Notes under the pieces: generated by a model
What the model was told of the DNA's origin: nothing
The model's database searches: none
The model's input: only the letters and a program-made list of their open reading frames with translations
NCBI GenBank assembly: GCA_002256205.1
Contig: NKIW01000002.1
Span: forward strand, 434,001-498,000
DNA: 64,000 nucleotides
Reading direction: 5' to 3'
From: Rhizobiales bacterium PAR1
GTDB lineage: Bacteria; Pseudomonadota; Alphaproteobacteria; Rhizobiales; Beijerinckiaceae
Program-made: the position numbers and the translations under genes
Shown here: positions 24,037 through 33,834 of the stretch, in pieces
Position numbering within the stretch: the first letter of the stretch is position 1
Layout: every line of letters starts with the position of its first letter

Positions 24037-26784
24037 ATGGACGATCTCCTGAAAGATTTCGTTGTCGAAACCTCCGAGCATCTCGACATCGTCGATGCGG
24101 AGCTGGTTCGCTTCGAACGTGATCCGAACAACAGCGCGACGCTGGCCCTGATTTTCAGGCTTGTGCATACAATCAAGGGCACCTGCGGGTTCCTCGGCCT
24201 TCCCCGGCTTGAGCATCTCGCGCATGCCGGCGAGGATGTGATCAGCGGCTTCCGCGACGGCAAGCCGGTGACGGCGCCCGCCGTGACCATGATCCTCAAG
24301 ACAATTGACCGGATCAAGGGCATCGTCGCAGAACTCGAAAACAGCGGTCTTGAGCCGGAAGGCGATGACGAGGATCTCGTCGAGGCCCTGCGCGCACTCG
24401 CCAATGGCGAAGTGCCGGCAGCTGCGTTGGCCCATCAGCCAGATCCGGTACCTGAAGCCAAGGGCACCGTGGCTTTCCAGGTGCTCGAGCGCAATCTCCG
24501 CGAGGACGAGGTCACGCTCGACGATCTCGAGCGCGCCTTCCGCGATGCGCCTGGTCCGGACCCTGTGCTCTTCGTCGAAGAGCCGGCTGCGCCGCCGGCC
24601 CCGATCGCCGCTGCGCCGGAGAAGAAGCACGCGCCGAAGCTCGACATCAAGCCCGAGAGCCCGGTGGAACACGCCGATAGCGATCACAACAATCCCAATT
24701 CGGTCTCCAAGCAGACGGTGCGCGTCGCGGTCGGCACGCTCGACCGCCTCATGACCATGGTTTCGGAACTGGTGCTCACCCGCAACCAGCTCCTCGAAAT
24801 CGCCCGTCAGCGCGACGATGGCGACTTCAAGAGCCCGCTCCAGCGCCTCTCTCACATCACCGCCGAGCTGCAAGACGGCGTGATGCAGACCCGCATGCAG
24901 CCAATCGGCTCGGCCTGGACCAAGCTCAACCGCGTGATCCGCGATCTCACCGAAGAACTCGGCAAGAAGATCGAACTGGTCACCACCGGCGCAGAAACCG
25001 AAATCGACCGTCAACTTCTCGAGATGATCAAGGACCCGCTGCTGCACATGGTGCGCAACGCGGCGGATCATGGCCTCGAAATGCCAGACGAGCGTATTGC
25101 TGCCGGCAAGCCGCCGCAGGGCACGATCAATCTGCGCGCCGCGCAGGAGTCGGGCTACATCATCGTCGAGGTCTCGGATGACGGGCGCGGCATCGATGTC
25201 GAGCGCGTAAAGGCCAAGGCCATCCGCAATGGTATGACGACCGAGGCAGATATCGGTCGCCTCAGCGACGAGCAGATCCTGCGCTTCGTCATGGAGCCGG
25301 GTTTCTCGACTGCCGCCGCGATCACCAACATCTCCGGTCGTGGTGTCGGCCTGGATGTGGTCCGCAGCCATGTTGAACAGGTCGGCGGTATCGTTGATCT
25401 GCGTTCACGCGCCGGCAAGGGCCTCACAGTCACAATCAAGCTGCCGCTGACACTCGCGATTGCCTCGGCGCTCATCGTCGAAGCGGCGGGCCAGCGCTTC
25501 GCCATCCCGCAGATCTCGGTCGCGGAACTGGTGCGCACGCAGTCATCGGGCGAAGTCCGCATCGAAAAGCTCAACGGTCAGGCAACCCTTCGCCTGCGCC
25601 AGAAGCTGCTGCCGGTCGTGGATGTCGCCGAAGAACTGAACCTGCCGCGCGCGGAAGCAGCAGAAGGTTCGGGCAATGATGATAGCCTTGTCGTGGTCTG
25701 CCATGTCGGCGGCCATCGCTTTGGGATCATTGTGGATTCGATCCTCCACACCGAGGAAATCGTCGTAAAGCCGATCTCTTCCAAGCTCCGCCATATGTCG
25801 GTTTATTCCGGCGCGACCATCCTCGGCGATGGCTCGGTGATCCTCATTCTGGAACCGGCGGGCGTTGCCCGCTCGGTGATGGAAGCGGCGAGCCGCGAGG
25901 TCGGCGCGCAGGCCGATGCCGAAATCGCAGCCGAACTGGCGGCCAGCTCGGAGCGGTCGCTGCTCCTGCTGTTCCGCGCTGGCGGTACCAATCTCAAAGC
26001 GATCCCGCTCGCCTTCATCGGTCGCCTCGAGGAATTCGAGCGCTCGAAAATCGAGGACACCGGTGGCAAGGCCGTGGTGCAGTATCAGGGTCGCCTGATG
26101 CCGATCCTCGGCTATATGGGCCATACAGGTGGTCTCGGCGGCGGCCTCGATGGCATGGGCGGCTTCGAGATGGAGACGCGCCAGCCGGTTCTGGTCTTCC
26201 ACCAGCAAGATCGCGAGATCGGCATGGCGGTTGATGAGATCGTCGACGTCGTCGAAGTCGCGATCCAGATCGATACCTCGCACGCGACCCACGGCACCGT
26301 TGGCGCGACGATCATCGACGGCAAAGCCGTTGAAATCGTTGATGTCTCCGAACTGGTAGCCCCGCAGGGCAGCGAAGCCAGCACCCCGGCCGATGATCAT
26401 GTCGATGTCATGGTCGTCGAAGGCTCGGAGTTCTTCCGCGCCCTTCTCGCCCCGCTGCTTCAGAACGCCGGTCACCGCATCGCGGTCGTCCCCTCGCTTC
26501 AGGCCGCACGCGCCGCGCTGGGGCGTCAGCGCCCGAACGCCATCGTGCTTGATCTCGACCAGCCGGGCGAGGATGCCTTCACCTTCGCCCGCGAACTCTC
26601 CGAGACCGACGGCCCACCGCCCATTATCGGCCTTGTGAGCCGCGCAAGCCCGCGCCTGATCGAAAAGGGCAAGGCTGCCGGGCTTTATGATCTCGTCGGC
26701 AAGTTCGACCGTCAGGGCCTTCTCGCCTCCGTCGGTGATGTACTCGGCGGCTACAGCGTCAATGAATGGGGAGCTGCGGCATGA
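24037..26784 (+). CDS. cheA: Chemotaxis histidine kinase CheA with C-terminal receiver domain
   Basis: A 915-residue hybrid CheA. Domains in order are: Hpt (phospho-His at about residue 44 in VHTIKGTCGFLGL), linker, dimerisation helices (about 230-290), HATPase (N box MVRNAADHG near 340), and a CheW-like P5 domain (about 470-610). A second CheW-like segment (about 625-770) and a receiver-like domain (about 787-905) follow. The receiver has VVEGS where active ones usually have VxDDS, so the acidic pair is altered, while a candidate phospho-acceptor remains in VLDLDQPG. It opens the cheA-cheW-cheY-cheB-cheR cluster and its stop overlaps the cheW start. Confidence 0.95.
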   Translation: MDDLLKDFVVETSEHLDIVDAELVRFERDPNNSATLALIFRLVHTIKGTCGFLGLPRLEHLAHAGEDVISGFRDGKPVTAPAVTMILKTIDRIKGIVAELENSGLEPEGDDEDLVEALRALANGEVPAAALAHQPDPVPEAKGTVAFQVLERNLREDEVTLDDLERAFRDAPGPDPVLFVEEPAAPPAPIAAAPEKKHAPKLDIKPESPVEHADSDHNNPNSVSKQTVRVAVGTLDRLMTMVSELVLTRNQLLEIARQRDDGDFKSPLQRLSHITAELQDGVMQTRMQPIGSAWTKLNRVIRDLTEELGKKIELVTTGAETEIDRQLLEMIKDPLLHMVRNAADHGLEMPDERIAAGKPPQGTINLRAAQESGYIIVEVSDDGRGIDVERVKAKAIRNGMTTEADIGRLSDEQILRFVMEPGFSTAAAITNISGRGVGLDVVRSHVEQVGGIVDLRSRAGKGLTVTIKLPLTLAIASALIVEAAGQRFAIPQISVAELVRTQSSGEVRIEKLNGQATLRLRQKLLPVVDVAEELNLPRAEAAEGSGNDDSLVVVCHVGGHRFGIIVDSILHTEEIVVKPISSKLRHMSVYSGATILGDGSVILILEPAGVARSVMEAASREVGAQADAEIAAELAASSERSLLLLFRAGGTNLKAIPLAFIGRLEEFERSKIEDTGGKAVVQYQGRLMPILGYMGHTGGLGGGLDGMGGFEMETRQPVLVFHQQDREIGMAVDEIVDVVEVAIQIDTSHATHGTVGATIIDGKAVEIVDVSELVAPQGSEASTPADDHVDVMVVEGSEFFRALLAPLLQNAGHRIAVVPSLQAARAALGRQRPNAIVLDLDQPGEDAFTFARELSETDGPPPIIGLVSRASPRLIEKGKAAGLYDLVGKFDRQGLLASVGDVLGGYSVNEWGAAA

Positions 26785-27266
26785 GCGCCGAACATCGCAT
26801 GCGCCGGGATGTTGCTATCGCGGATGAGATCCAGCTGGTCTCGGTTCGGATCGAAGGCCAGTTGATCGGCCTACCGATCACCTCCGTGCGCGACGTCTTC
26901 TCGATCCATGCCATGACGCCGGTCCCGAAAGCGGATCGCGCCGTGGCAGGCCTCGTCAATCTGCGCGGTCATATCGTTACGATCCTTGATCTCGGCTCGC
27001 TCCTCAATGCCCGGCGCTCCGAGCGCAAGAGCGATCAGGAGCCGATGGCCGTTGGCGTCGAATGGCAGGGCGAGGTCTTCGGGCTCGTCGTCGACGAGAT
27101 CGGCGATGTGCTCTCGCTCACCGCTGAAGCATCAGAGGCGATGCCGTCCAACATGAGCCCCAACTGGGCCCGCTTTACCCGCCGCGTTCACAAGCTTGAG
27201 CGCGAACTCATGATTGAAATTGACCTGCATGCTCTCCTCGAGACCATGTCCCTGCAGGCGGCCTGA
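26781..27266 (+). CDS. cheW: Chemotaxis coupling protein CheW
   Basis: A 161-residue CheW domain protein that bridges receptors and CheA. Signatures are LVSVRIEGQLIGLPITSVRDVF, VPKADRAVAGLVNLRGHIVTILDL and EVFGLVVDEIGDVL. The ATG at 26781 overlaps the cheA stop (ATGA), which indicates translational coupling. Confidence 0.93.
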   Translation: MSAEHRMRRDVAIADEIQLVSVRIEGQLIGLPITSVRDVFSIHAMTPVPKADRAVAGLVNLRGHIVTILDLGSLLNARRSERKSDQEPMAVGVEWQGEVFGLVVDEIGDVLSLTAEASEAMPSNMSPNWARFTRRVHKLERELMIEIDLHALLETMSLQAA

Positions 27267-27280
27267 AAAGGACGACTTCG

Positions 27281-27646
27281 ATGAAATATTGCCTTGTTGT
27301 TGATGATTCCAGCGTGATCCGGAAGGTCGCACGCCGCATTCTTGAAGGTCTCGATTTCGAGATCGGCGAGGCGGAAGATGGTCGTCAGGCCATGGACAGC
27401 TGCTCGTCGCGCATGCCGGATGCCATCCTGCTCGATTGGAATATGCCGATCATGGATGGCTATGAATTCCTGACAAAGCTGCGCCGCATGACCGGCGGTG
27501 ATCGACCCAAGGTGGTGTTCTGCACCACGGAAAACGATGTCAGCCACATCGCGAAAGCTATGGATTCCGGTGCGGACGAGTACGTCATGAAGCCGTTCGA
27601 CAAGGAAATCCTGAGTTCGAAATTCGGCGAAGTCGGCCTCGTCTGA
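27281..27646 (+). CDS. cheY: Single-domain response regulator (CheY-like)
   Basis: A 121-residue receiver domain with no output domain. Acidic pair VVDDSS, phospho-acceptor Asp at about residue 52 (LLDWNMPIMDGYEF), the conserved Thr in FCTTEND and the Lys in VMKPFDKE are all present. It lies inside the che cluster, so it probably acts on the flagellar switch or as a phosphate sink. The DWNMP variant is common among alphaproteobacterial CheY-like proteins. Confidence 0.9.
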   Translation: MKYCLVVDDSSVIRKVARRILEGLDFEIGEAEDGRQAMDSCSSRMPDAILLDWNMPIMDGYEFLTKLRRMTGGDRPKVVFCTTENDVSHIAKAMDSGADEYVMKPFDKEILSSKFGEVGLV

Positions 27647-27714
27647 GGCCTGTCTGCCCGCCCGATCGGCGAGCCACAGGGTAGTAGCGGGCTTTCGCCC
27701 CTGGAGTTTTCTGA

Positions 27715-28947
27715 ATGGTGGCCGTGCCGCACCGGGACATGTCGAGAGTGAGCACCGCTTCGGTCCGTGTGGCCGTGGTGGATGACTCCGTCGTCGTGCG
27801 CGGGCTGCTCTCGCGATGGCTGTCGGAAACCAACGGCATCGAAGTCGTCGGCACATTCCGCTCCGGGCGCGAGATTATCGACGCCCTTCCGGGTGTCGCG
27901 CCGAAGATCATCCTGCTCGATCTCGATATGCCTGATATGGACGGGCTCACTGCCCTGCCCTTGATCCTTGCTAAATCGCCCGAATCCCGCGTCATCGTGG
28001 TCTCCTCGCTCTCGGTTCACGGCGCGGAACTCACCATGCGCTCTCTGATGCGCGGCGCGACGGATTATCTCCCTAAGCCCTCGAACCATCGCGAGGTTTC
28101 CACATCTGCCGATTTCCGGCAGGCGCTGATCGCCAAGGTTCTGGCAGTTGGCGGCGTACGCGCCCTCTCCCGTGCAGCGCCACCGCCGCCGGCAGCCCCG
28201 GTCGCCAGCCCTTACGTCCGCGCGCCCGTCAGCCCGGCGATGCCGATGGCGCGCCCGGCAGCGCCGGCACCTGTGACGCCGCTGCGCTCCCCACTCGCAA
28301 CACATACCCCTCCGGTTGAGCGTGGTGGCGCTGTCCGCCTGCGCCAGCTTGAACGTATCCGCCCGAAGATCGTCGTGATCGGCGCCTCGACCGGTGGCCC
28401 GCAGGCTCTCGTTTCGGTCCTGGCCAAGATGAAATCTGCGATCAGTCGTGTTCCGGTGGTCATCGCACAGCATATGCCACCGATTTTTGGCGCCATTTTC
28501 GCTTCTCACCTCAAGCAGCATGCCGGCCTGCCGGCCGTGGAAGCGGTGGACGGAAAACCGCTGGCGCCCGGCACCATCTATCTCGCACCCGGCGGCTGCC
28601 ACACAGTCGTGCGCCGCAAGCCCGATGGCCAGTTCGTGATCGCTATGCTGCCGTCAGAGGCCCGTGGCCCCTGGCGCCCTTCGATTGATCTGCTTTTTTC
28701 CAGCGCTGCCGAAACCTACGGCAATGAAGCGCTGGCGATTGCCCTCACAGGAATGGGGAGAGACGGCACAGAAGGCGCGATGCATCTCGCGCGGCGCGGT
28801 GCCAACATTGTTGTGCAGGATGAAGCCTCAAGCGTGGTCTGGGGTATTCCCGGTTCCATTGCCGAAGCTGGTTTCGCAAATGCCCTGCTGCCTCCGGAAA
28901 AACTTGGCGAGCTTGCGGTGTCGCTGCTCGAAGGACATGCCCCATGA
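27715..28947 (+). CDS. cheB: Chemotaxis protein-glutamate methylesterase CheB
   Basis: A 410-residue protein. The N-terminal receiver (AVVDDSVVVRGLL, phospho-Asp near residue 69) is joined by an unusually long Pro/Ala/Val-rich linker (about residues 150-200) to the methylesterase domain. That domain has GASTGGPQAL (Ser), AQHMPPIFGAIFA (His) and GMGRDGTEGAM (Asp). It removes methyl groups from receptors when phosphorylated by CheA. The stop overlaps the cheR start. Confidence 0.94.
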   Translation: MVAVPHRDMSRVSTASVRVAVVDDSVVVRGLLSRWLSETNGIEVVGTFRSGREIIDALPGVAPKIILLDLDMPDMDGLTALPLILAKSPESRVIVVSSLSVHGAELTMRSLMRGATDYLPKPSNHREVSTSADFRQALIAKVLAVGGVRALSRAAPPPPAAPVASPYVRAPVSPAMPMARPAAPAPVTPLRSPLATHTPPVERGGAVRLRQLERIRPKIVVIGASTGGPQALVSVLAKMKSAISRVPVVIAQHMPPIFGAIFASHLKQHAGLPAVEAVDGKPLAPGTIYLAPGGCHTVVRRKPDGQFVIAMLPSEARGPWRPSIDLLFSSAAETYGNEALAIALTGMGRDGTEGAMHLARRGANIVVQDEASSVVWGIPGSIAEAGFANALLPPEKLGELAVSLLEGHAP

Positions 28948-29789
28948 GCACCCCTGTTGTACTGCGTGTCATTGATTTCATCAGCCGCACTGCCGGCATC
29001 GTGCTGACGACCGAGAAGGCCTATTTTATCGAGGCCCGCCTCTCGCCCGTGTTGCGCGAGGAAAACGCGACCTCGATCGACGAACTGATGCAGCGCGCCG
29101 ACCGCGGCGATCGCCGCATTGCGCAACGCATGGTCGATGCGCTGACCACGAACGAGACGTTTTTCTTTCGCGACAAGGCGCCGTTCGATCACTTCCGCAA
29201 CATTATCATGCCGGAACTGCTCGCGCGTCGCCCGGCCGGCAAGCCGATCCGCATCTGGTGCGCGGCCTGTTCGAGCGGGCAGGAACCCTTCAGCCTGGTG
29301 ATGATACTCGACGAGATGCGCGCCCAGCTCGGCGGCCGCAATGTCGAGATCCACGCCTCGGATATCTCCGAGACGATTCTCGCCAAGGCCAAATCCGGCA
29401 TCTTCAACCAGTTTGAAGTGCAACGCGGCCTGCCAACAAAAATGTTGCTCCAGTATTTCACGAAGGAAGGTGACAACTGGAAAATCAGCCCGGATGTTGT
29501 CCGCCGCGTGAACTTCTTCAAGTTCAACCTGCTGGACGATCCGCGCGCAATGGGCACCTTCGACATCGTCTTCTGCCGGAACGTGCTGATCTATTTCGAC
29601 CGCCCGACGCGTGCGAAAATCTTTGACAAGATCGCGGATCGCCTCGCGCCGGATGGCTTCATGCTGCTCGGCGGCGCGGAATCGACCTTCGGCGTCACCG
29701 ATCGCTTCGTTAGCCATCCGAAAGAGCGGATGCTGCATCTCCCGGTCGCAAAAAAAGCGGATACGCTCGCGCGCTCGGCCATCGCCTAA
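28944..29789 (+). CDS. cheR: Chemotaxis receptor methyltransferase CheR
   Basis: A 281-residue SAM-dependent methyltransferase that methylates chemoreceptor glutamates. The N-terminal helical domain (ALTTNETFFFRDKAPFDHF) is followed by the SAM motif IWCAACSSGQEPFSLVM and by FDIVFCRNVLIYFD. It overlaps cheB by four bases (ATGA) and ends the operon before a terminator. Confidence 0.95.
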   Translation: MSTPVVLRVIDFISRTAGIVLTTEKAYFIEARLSPVLREENATSIDELMQRADRGDRRIAQRMVDALTTNETFFFRDKAPFDHFRNIIMPELLARRPAGKPIRIWCAACSSGQEPFSLVMILDEMRAQLGGRNVEIHASDISETILAKAKSGIFNQFEVQRGLPTKMLLQYFTKEGDNWKISPDVVRRVNFFKFNLLDDPRAMGTFDIVFCRNVLIYFDRPTRAKIFDKIADRLAPDGFMLLGGAESTFGVTDRFVSHPKERMLHLPVAKKADTLARSAIA

Positions 29790-29901
29790 ACGCTTGAAGG
29801 AGTTGGGGGGCGCCCCCCTTACTCGGAAGAGAAATATACCCATCTGATCGACTGATTGCGACCGCTTCCAGCCTGACCATCTGCCCCTGCAGACAACAAA
29901 G

Positions 29902-29928
29902 AACCCGCAGTTTCCTGCGGGTTTTTGT
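29902..29928. terminator. Terminator between the che operon and ctrA
   Basis: A 9-bp stem (29902-29910 with 29915-29923) with a TTTC loop is followed by TTTTTG. The genes are convergent. The minus strand also gives a T-rich tail, so it may serve both. Confidence 0.85.
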
Positions 29929-29948
29929 TTGCGACCGGAGGAGAAACC

Positions 29949-30650
29949 TCAGGCCGGAATGCGCTCATCGATATCGGTCGGTTCGCGCAGCACATAGCCG
30001 CGACCCCAGACCGTCTCGATGTAGTTGCGACCTTCCGAAGCGTTCGCGAGCTTTTTACGGAGCTTGCAGATGAACACGTCGATGATCTTGAGTTCCGGCT
30101 CGTCCATCCCGCCATAGAGGTGGTTGAGGAACATTTCCTTCGTCAGCGTCGTACCACGGCGCAGCGAGAGGAGTTCGAGCATCTGGTATTCCTTGCCGGT
30201 GAGATGCACGCGATGGCCACCGACTTCAACCGTCTTCTGATCGAGATTGACGATGAGATCGCCCGTCTGGATGACCGACTGGGCATGGCCCTTGGAACGG
30301 CGAACGATGGCGTGGATGCGGGCAACCAGCTCGTCCTTGTGGAACGGCTTGGTGAGATAGTCATCGGCGCCGAAGCCGAGACCCTTCACCTTGTCGTCAA
30401 TCCCGGCCATGCCCGAAAGAATCAGGATCGGCGTCTTGACCTTTGCGACGCGAAGCGAGCGCAGAACCTCGTAGCCGGACATGTCCGGGAGGTTCAGATC
30501 GAGCAGGATGATATCATAGTCATAGAGCTTGCCGAGATCGATGCCCTCCTCACCGAGATCGGTGAGGTAGATGTTGAAGTTTTCGCTCTTCAACATCAGC
30601 TCGATGCTTTTGGCGGTAGCGTTGTCGTCTTCGATCAGGAGAACGCGCAT
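29949..30650 (-). CDS. ctrA: Cell-cycle master response regulator CtrA
   Basis: A 233-residue OmpR/PhoB-type regulator. The receiver carries IEDD, phospho-Asp at residue 51 ([14 protein letters not shown]) and the KPFHKDEL lysine. The DNA-binding winged helix includes [52 protein letters not shown], the near-invariant CtrA signature. CtrA binds TTAA-N7-TTAA sites and controls flagellar, pilus and cell-cycle genes in alphaproteobacteria. It is phosphorylated through CckA-ChpT; chpT lies upstream in this window. Confidence 0.97.
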   Translation of the reverse strand: MRVLLIEDDNATAKSIELMLKSENFNIYLTDLGEEGIDLGKLYDYDIILLDLNLPDMSGYEVLRSLRVAKVKTPILILSGMAGIDDKVKGLGFGADDYLTKPFHKDELVARIHAIVRRSKGHAQSVIQTGDLIVNLDQKTVEVGGHRVHLTGKEYQMLELLSLRRGTTLTKEMFLNHLYGGMDEPELKIIDVFICKLRKKLANASEGRNYIETVWGRGYVLREPTDIDERIPA

Positions 30651-31096
30651 CTGATGGTCCCCAGCCCCAATTATCCGTTGCCTCTGGTCCGCGTTCAGAA
30701 TCGAAAATCGTCTGCGACGATCCGGTTCGCGGTCTATTCCTTAAAACTTCCGTCACAAATTACGCCCGAAGAGTTAACAAAGCGTAATTCGTTAAGGCAA
30801 GCTTGATGCTGATTCTTCACGCTTTTTGCCAAAGATGGGAAAAAAATCACACCCGGACCGAGAAAGACTGAATCATCCGCCAGGCGGGAAATTCGGCTAA
30901 GCGATTCTGTTGACTCACACTTTTAACGCGAGCGCTCAAAACCTTTCCGAAGCGCCGATTTGGCGTTTGCCACTCCCCTCGCGTGACAGCGTCATTATGC
31001 GGTAAGATTTTCAGGTGATTCGGTCGCGAATCAGCGCGCATTCTGGACACAATTGGAACGCGCCCGAGGCGGCTTCGAAGGGCATGGGAGGCTTGA
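30651..31096. promoter_or_regulatory. Divergent ctrA/fliI control region rich in GANTC sites
   Basis: 446 bases between the divergent ctrA and fliI genes, with no frame of note. It contains seven GANTC sequences (30698, 30811, 30870, 30903, 30912, 31017 and 31028), far more than the one or two expected by chance. GANTC is the target of the cell-cycle methylase CcrM. The region should contain both promoters. Confidence 0.75.
30792..30806. promoter_or_regulatory. Candidate CtrA half-matching box before ctrA
   Basis: TTAA-N7-TTGA, one base from the CtrA box TTAA-N7-TTAA. It lies about 145 bases upstream of the ctrA start and could serve autoregulation. Weak by itself. Confidence 0.4.
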
Positions 31097-32431
31097 ATGG
31101 CGATCGAAGCCCTGCGCAGCGTTCTGGACGAGATCGCCGATCAGGAGGTTTTCGGTCGCGTCGCCGCTGTGCGCGGGTTGATGATCGAGATCGTCGGGCC
31201 CCTGAGTCACATGGAACTGGGCGGTCTTATCGCCATCGAATCCCAGGCGCAGGAACGCATCCTTTGCGAGGTTGTCGGGTTTGATTCCGGGCGCGCACTC
31301 GCGATGCCCTTCGGCAATATCGACGGCCTCCGGCGCGGCTGCCCCGCCCATGTCGTCTCGCGCCGTGCGATGATCCGCCCCGGAAAGGCCTGGCTTGGCC
31401 GCGTGGTTGATGCCTTCGGCCGCCCGGTCGATGGCAAGGGCCCGATCCAGCAGGGCCCGCGCCCCTATCCGTTCCGCAATGAGCCACCCGCTGCGCACAA
31501 ACGCCAACGGGTCGGCGATCCGCTCGATCTCGGCGTCCGTGCGCTGAACAGCTTCCTCACCACCTGTCGCGGCCAGCGCATGGGCATCTTCGCCGGTTCG
31601 GGCGTCGGTAAATCCGTGCTCCTCTCGATGCTCGCGCGCAATGCGGCTTCCGATGTTGCCGTTGTCGGGCTTGTGGGCGAACGCGGGCGCGAGGTGCAGG
31701 AGTTTCTCCAAGACGATCTGGGCGAGGAAGGCCTCGCACGTTCGGTCGTCGTGGTTGCCACCTCGGACGAACCCGCGCTGATGCGGCGACAGGCTGCCTA
31801 TCTTACCCTGACCATTTCCGAGTTCTTCCGCGATGAAGGCCTCGATGTGCTTTGCATGATCGATTCGGTGACGCGCTTCGCCATGGCGCAACGCGATATC
31901 GGTCTTAACGTCGGTGAACCGCCCACGACCAAGGGCTATACGCCGTCCGTCTTCGCCGAATTGCCGAAACTGCTCGAGCGCGCCGGACCAGGTGAAGTCG
32001 GCTCTGGCTCGATTACCGGCATCTTCTCCGTGCTCGTCGATGGCGACGACCACAATGAGCCGGTGGCCGATGCCACACGCGGTATCCTGGATGGTCATAT
32101 CGTCATGGAGCGCAAGATCGCCGAACGTGGTCGTTATCCTGCGATCAATGTCCTCAAGTCCATCTCGCGCACCATGCCGCGCTCATGCGATCCGGCCTAT
32201 TATCCCACGGTTGTGGCAGCACGAAACCTCATGGCGACCTATTCGGATATGGAAGAACTGATCCGTCTCGGAGCCTATCGGCGCGGTTCTTCGCCCGAAG
32301 TTGACCGCGCGATTGATGCTTTCCCGAATATCGAAGCTTTTCTTTCTCAAGGTAAGGAAGAATCAACCTCCCTGAGCGAAAGCTATATCCGTCTCGCGGA
32401 TATTGTTAACCGCCTGGGCGCTGCTTCATAG
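31097..32431 (+). CDS. fliI: Flagellar export ATPase FliI
   Basis: A 444-residue F1-beta-like ATPase that powers substrate unloading at the flagellar type III export apparatus. Walker A is [14 protein letters not shown] (about residues 162-175). Further motifs are [14 protein letters not shown], the Walker B-like [22 protein letters not shown] and the C-terminal [23 protein letters not shown]. The start at 31097 follows GGGAGGC. It heads an operon with fliJ. Confidence 0.95.
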   Translation: MAIEALRSVLDEIADQEVFGRVAAVRGLMIEIVGPLSHMELGGLIAIESQAQERILCEVVGFDSGRALAMPFGNIDGLRRGCPAHVVSRRAMIRPGKAWLGRVVDAFGRPVDGKGPIQQGPRPYPFRNEPPAAHKRQRVGDPLDLGVRALNSFLTTCRGQRMGIFAGSGVGKSVLLSMLARNAASDVAVVGLVGERGREVQEFLQDDLGEEGLARSVVVVATSDEPALMRRQAAYLTLTISEFFRDEGLDVLCMIDSVTRFAMAQRDIGLNVGEPPTTKGYTPSVFAELPKLLERAGPGEVGSGSITGIFSVLVDGDDHNEPVADATRGILDGHIVMERKIAERGRYPAINVLKSISRTMPRSCDPAYYPTVVAARNLMATYSDMEELIRLGAYRRGSSPEVDRAIDAFPNIEAFLSQGKEESTSLSESYIRLADIVNRLGAAS

Positions 32432-32488
32432 GGGCGGGCTCGGGCCACCCAGGCGTAATTCTGGGTTCGGTCAAGGAGTAGAAAGACC

Positions 32489-32908
32489 ATGAAGTCGCGC
32501 GATACGTTGATCCGCCTGAAGCGGTTTCACGTTGACGAGAAGCGCCGCCGCGTCTCGCAGATCGAGACGATGATTGCCGAATTCCAGCGCATGGCTGGCG
32601 ACCTTGATCGCGAGATCGAGAACGAGGAACGGCGCGCGGGCATTTCCGATACCGCCCATTTTGCCTACCCGACCTATGCCAAGGCTGCGCGCACCCGTCG
32701 CGATAACCTGCTGCATTCGGCGGGTGAGCTGAACGACCAGCTGGAGGAGGCCAAGGCCGCCCTCAACGAAGCGTTCGAGGAACTCAAAAAGGTGGAAATT
32801 CTCGAAGATCGCGAGAAAGCCGCCGAGCGCGCCGAAATGGCGTTGCGCGACCAGATGGAAACCGACCGGATCGCCGCGCGCATGCGCTACGCTGCCGGCC
32901 GCATCTAA
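32489..32908 (+). CDS. fliJ: Flagellar export chaperone FliJ
   Basis: A 139-residue, highly charged, mostly helical protein directly after fliI. The pattern KSRDTLIRLKRFHVDEKRRRVSQIE and long coiled-coil stretches fit FliJ, which forms the central stalk of the FliI ring and escorts export chaperones. Identification relies on position plus coiled-coil character, because FliJ sequences are poorly conserved. A ribosome binding site AAGGAG precedes 32489, and a strong terminator follows. Confidence 0.85.
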   Translation: MKSRDTLIRLKRFHVDEKRRRVSQIETMIAEFQRMAGDLDREIENEERRAGISDTAHFAYPTYAKAARTRRDNLLHSAGELNDQLEEAKAALNEAFEELKKVEILEDREKAAERAEMALRDQMETDRIAARMRYAAGRI

Positions 32909-32931
32909 GCGCTTTTGTTCTTCACACTTAA

Positions 32932-32957
32932 AAAGGCCCGCGATGCGGGCCTTTTTT
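32932..32957 (+). terminator. Terminator of the fliI-fliJ operon
   Basis: A 10-bp stem (32932-32941 with 32945-32954) with a three-base loop runs into a T tract. It overlaps the stop of the convergent GNAT gene. Confidence 0.9.
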
Positions 32958-33552
32958 ATGGCGCGATCACTGGCATCCAGCGCGCGGCATCCTTCCGCAA
33001 GGTACCATCCAGCCGCGGATCATCAAAAACCTCGACCGCGCGGCGGAAGGGGCGGAACCCCGACCGGCAATAGAAATCGAGCGCGCGCGGATGGTCGAGC
33101 GAGCAGGTATGGACGTAAAACTCCCTGGCACCCGCAGCCTTCGCACGGGCCAATGCCTCGCCCATCAGGGCCTTGCCGAGCCCTAACCCCACCGCACCCG
33201 GAACAAGGCCGAAAAACGCGAGCTCCGGTGCCTTCTCATCGCGGAAATCGAGTTCGAGCAACCCTGCCGCACCATCAGGTCCGACCAGTTCAAGTGCATG
33301 GACCTTTGAAGCGTGGAGAATCTGCCAGAGCTCCTCCTCCGGCATTCTGAGACGGCTGAACCACAGCCAATCCTCGCCCACAGCGCGATAAACCGCGCAA
33401 TAGCGTGCAAAATCAGGCGCACCAAGCCGTTCGAGGCGATAGCCCAAAGGCAAGCCGGGGGCATCGCCGACGCCCGAAAGATCATGCACGAGAAAGGTCA
33501 CCAGCGCCGCGAGTTTGCGGGGATCGAGGTCATGAAGACCGTTGTTCAGCAT
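32956..33552 (-). CDS. GNAT-family N-acetyltransferase
   Basis: A 198-residue acetyltransferase. The acetyl-CoA-binding region is LAFFGLVPGAVGLGLGKALMGEALARAKAAGAREFYVHTCSLDHPRALDFYCRSGFRPF, a typical GNAT motif A/B set. The acceptor substrate is unknown. It is convergent with fliJ. The ATG at 33552 begins MLNNGLHDLDP. Confidence 0.83.
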   Translation of the reverse strand: MLNNGLHDLDPRKLAALVTFLVHDLSGVGDAPGLPLGYRLERLGAPDFARYCAVYRAVGEDWLWFSRLRMPEEELWQILHASKVHALELVGPDGAAGLLELDFRDEKAPELAFFGLVPGAVGLGLGKALMGEALARAKAAGAREFYVHTCSLDHPRALDFYCRSGFRPFRRAVEVFDDPRLDGTLRKDAARWMPVIAP

Positions 33553-33834
33553 GCAGCAGGCCCCTTAAACCCGGCGCCCAAACACAGCGGCACCGCCATT
33601 GGCTCCTTGAATCATTGCTCACCCCGTCAATCAAGCCGGCTACGGGACATGATCGACATATTTCCATCGATTTCAGCCCGGAAGATTACGCGCTTGCCAG
33701 TTCCGCCGCGCTCGGGCAGTGACAGAACATACAGCGCTGTCAGATGATCGATTGACAGCAATAACGCACGCCCCATCTGGGGGCGGGCAGCCCTTTCAAG
33801 GGCAAAACGCGACGGTAAGGTCTCGGGGAGAATG

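Noticed and set aside
24028-25371. Long minus-strand frame (447 codons) opposite cheA
   Set aside because: It has no ribosome binding site or domain, and is an antisense shadow of a GC-rich, third-position-biased gene. The cheA assignment on the plus strand is certain.
31031-32098. Long minus-strand frame (355 codons) opposite fliI
   Set aside because: Shadow of the fliI codon pattern. The translated product is rich in Arg, His and Asp without any recognisable domain.
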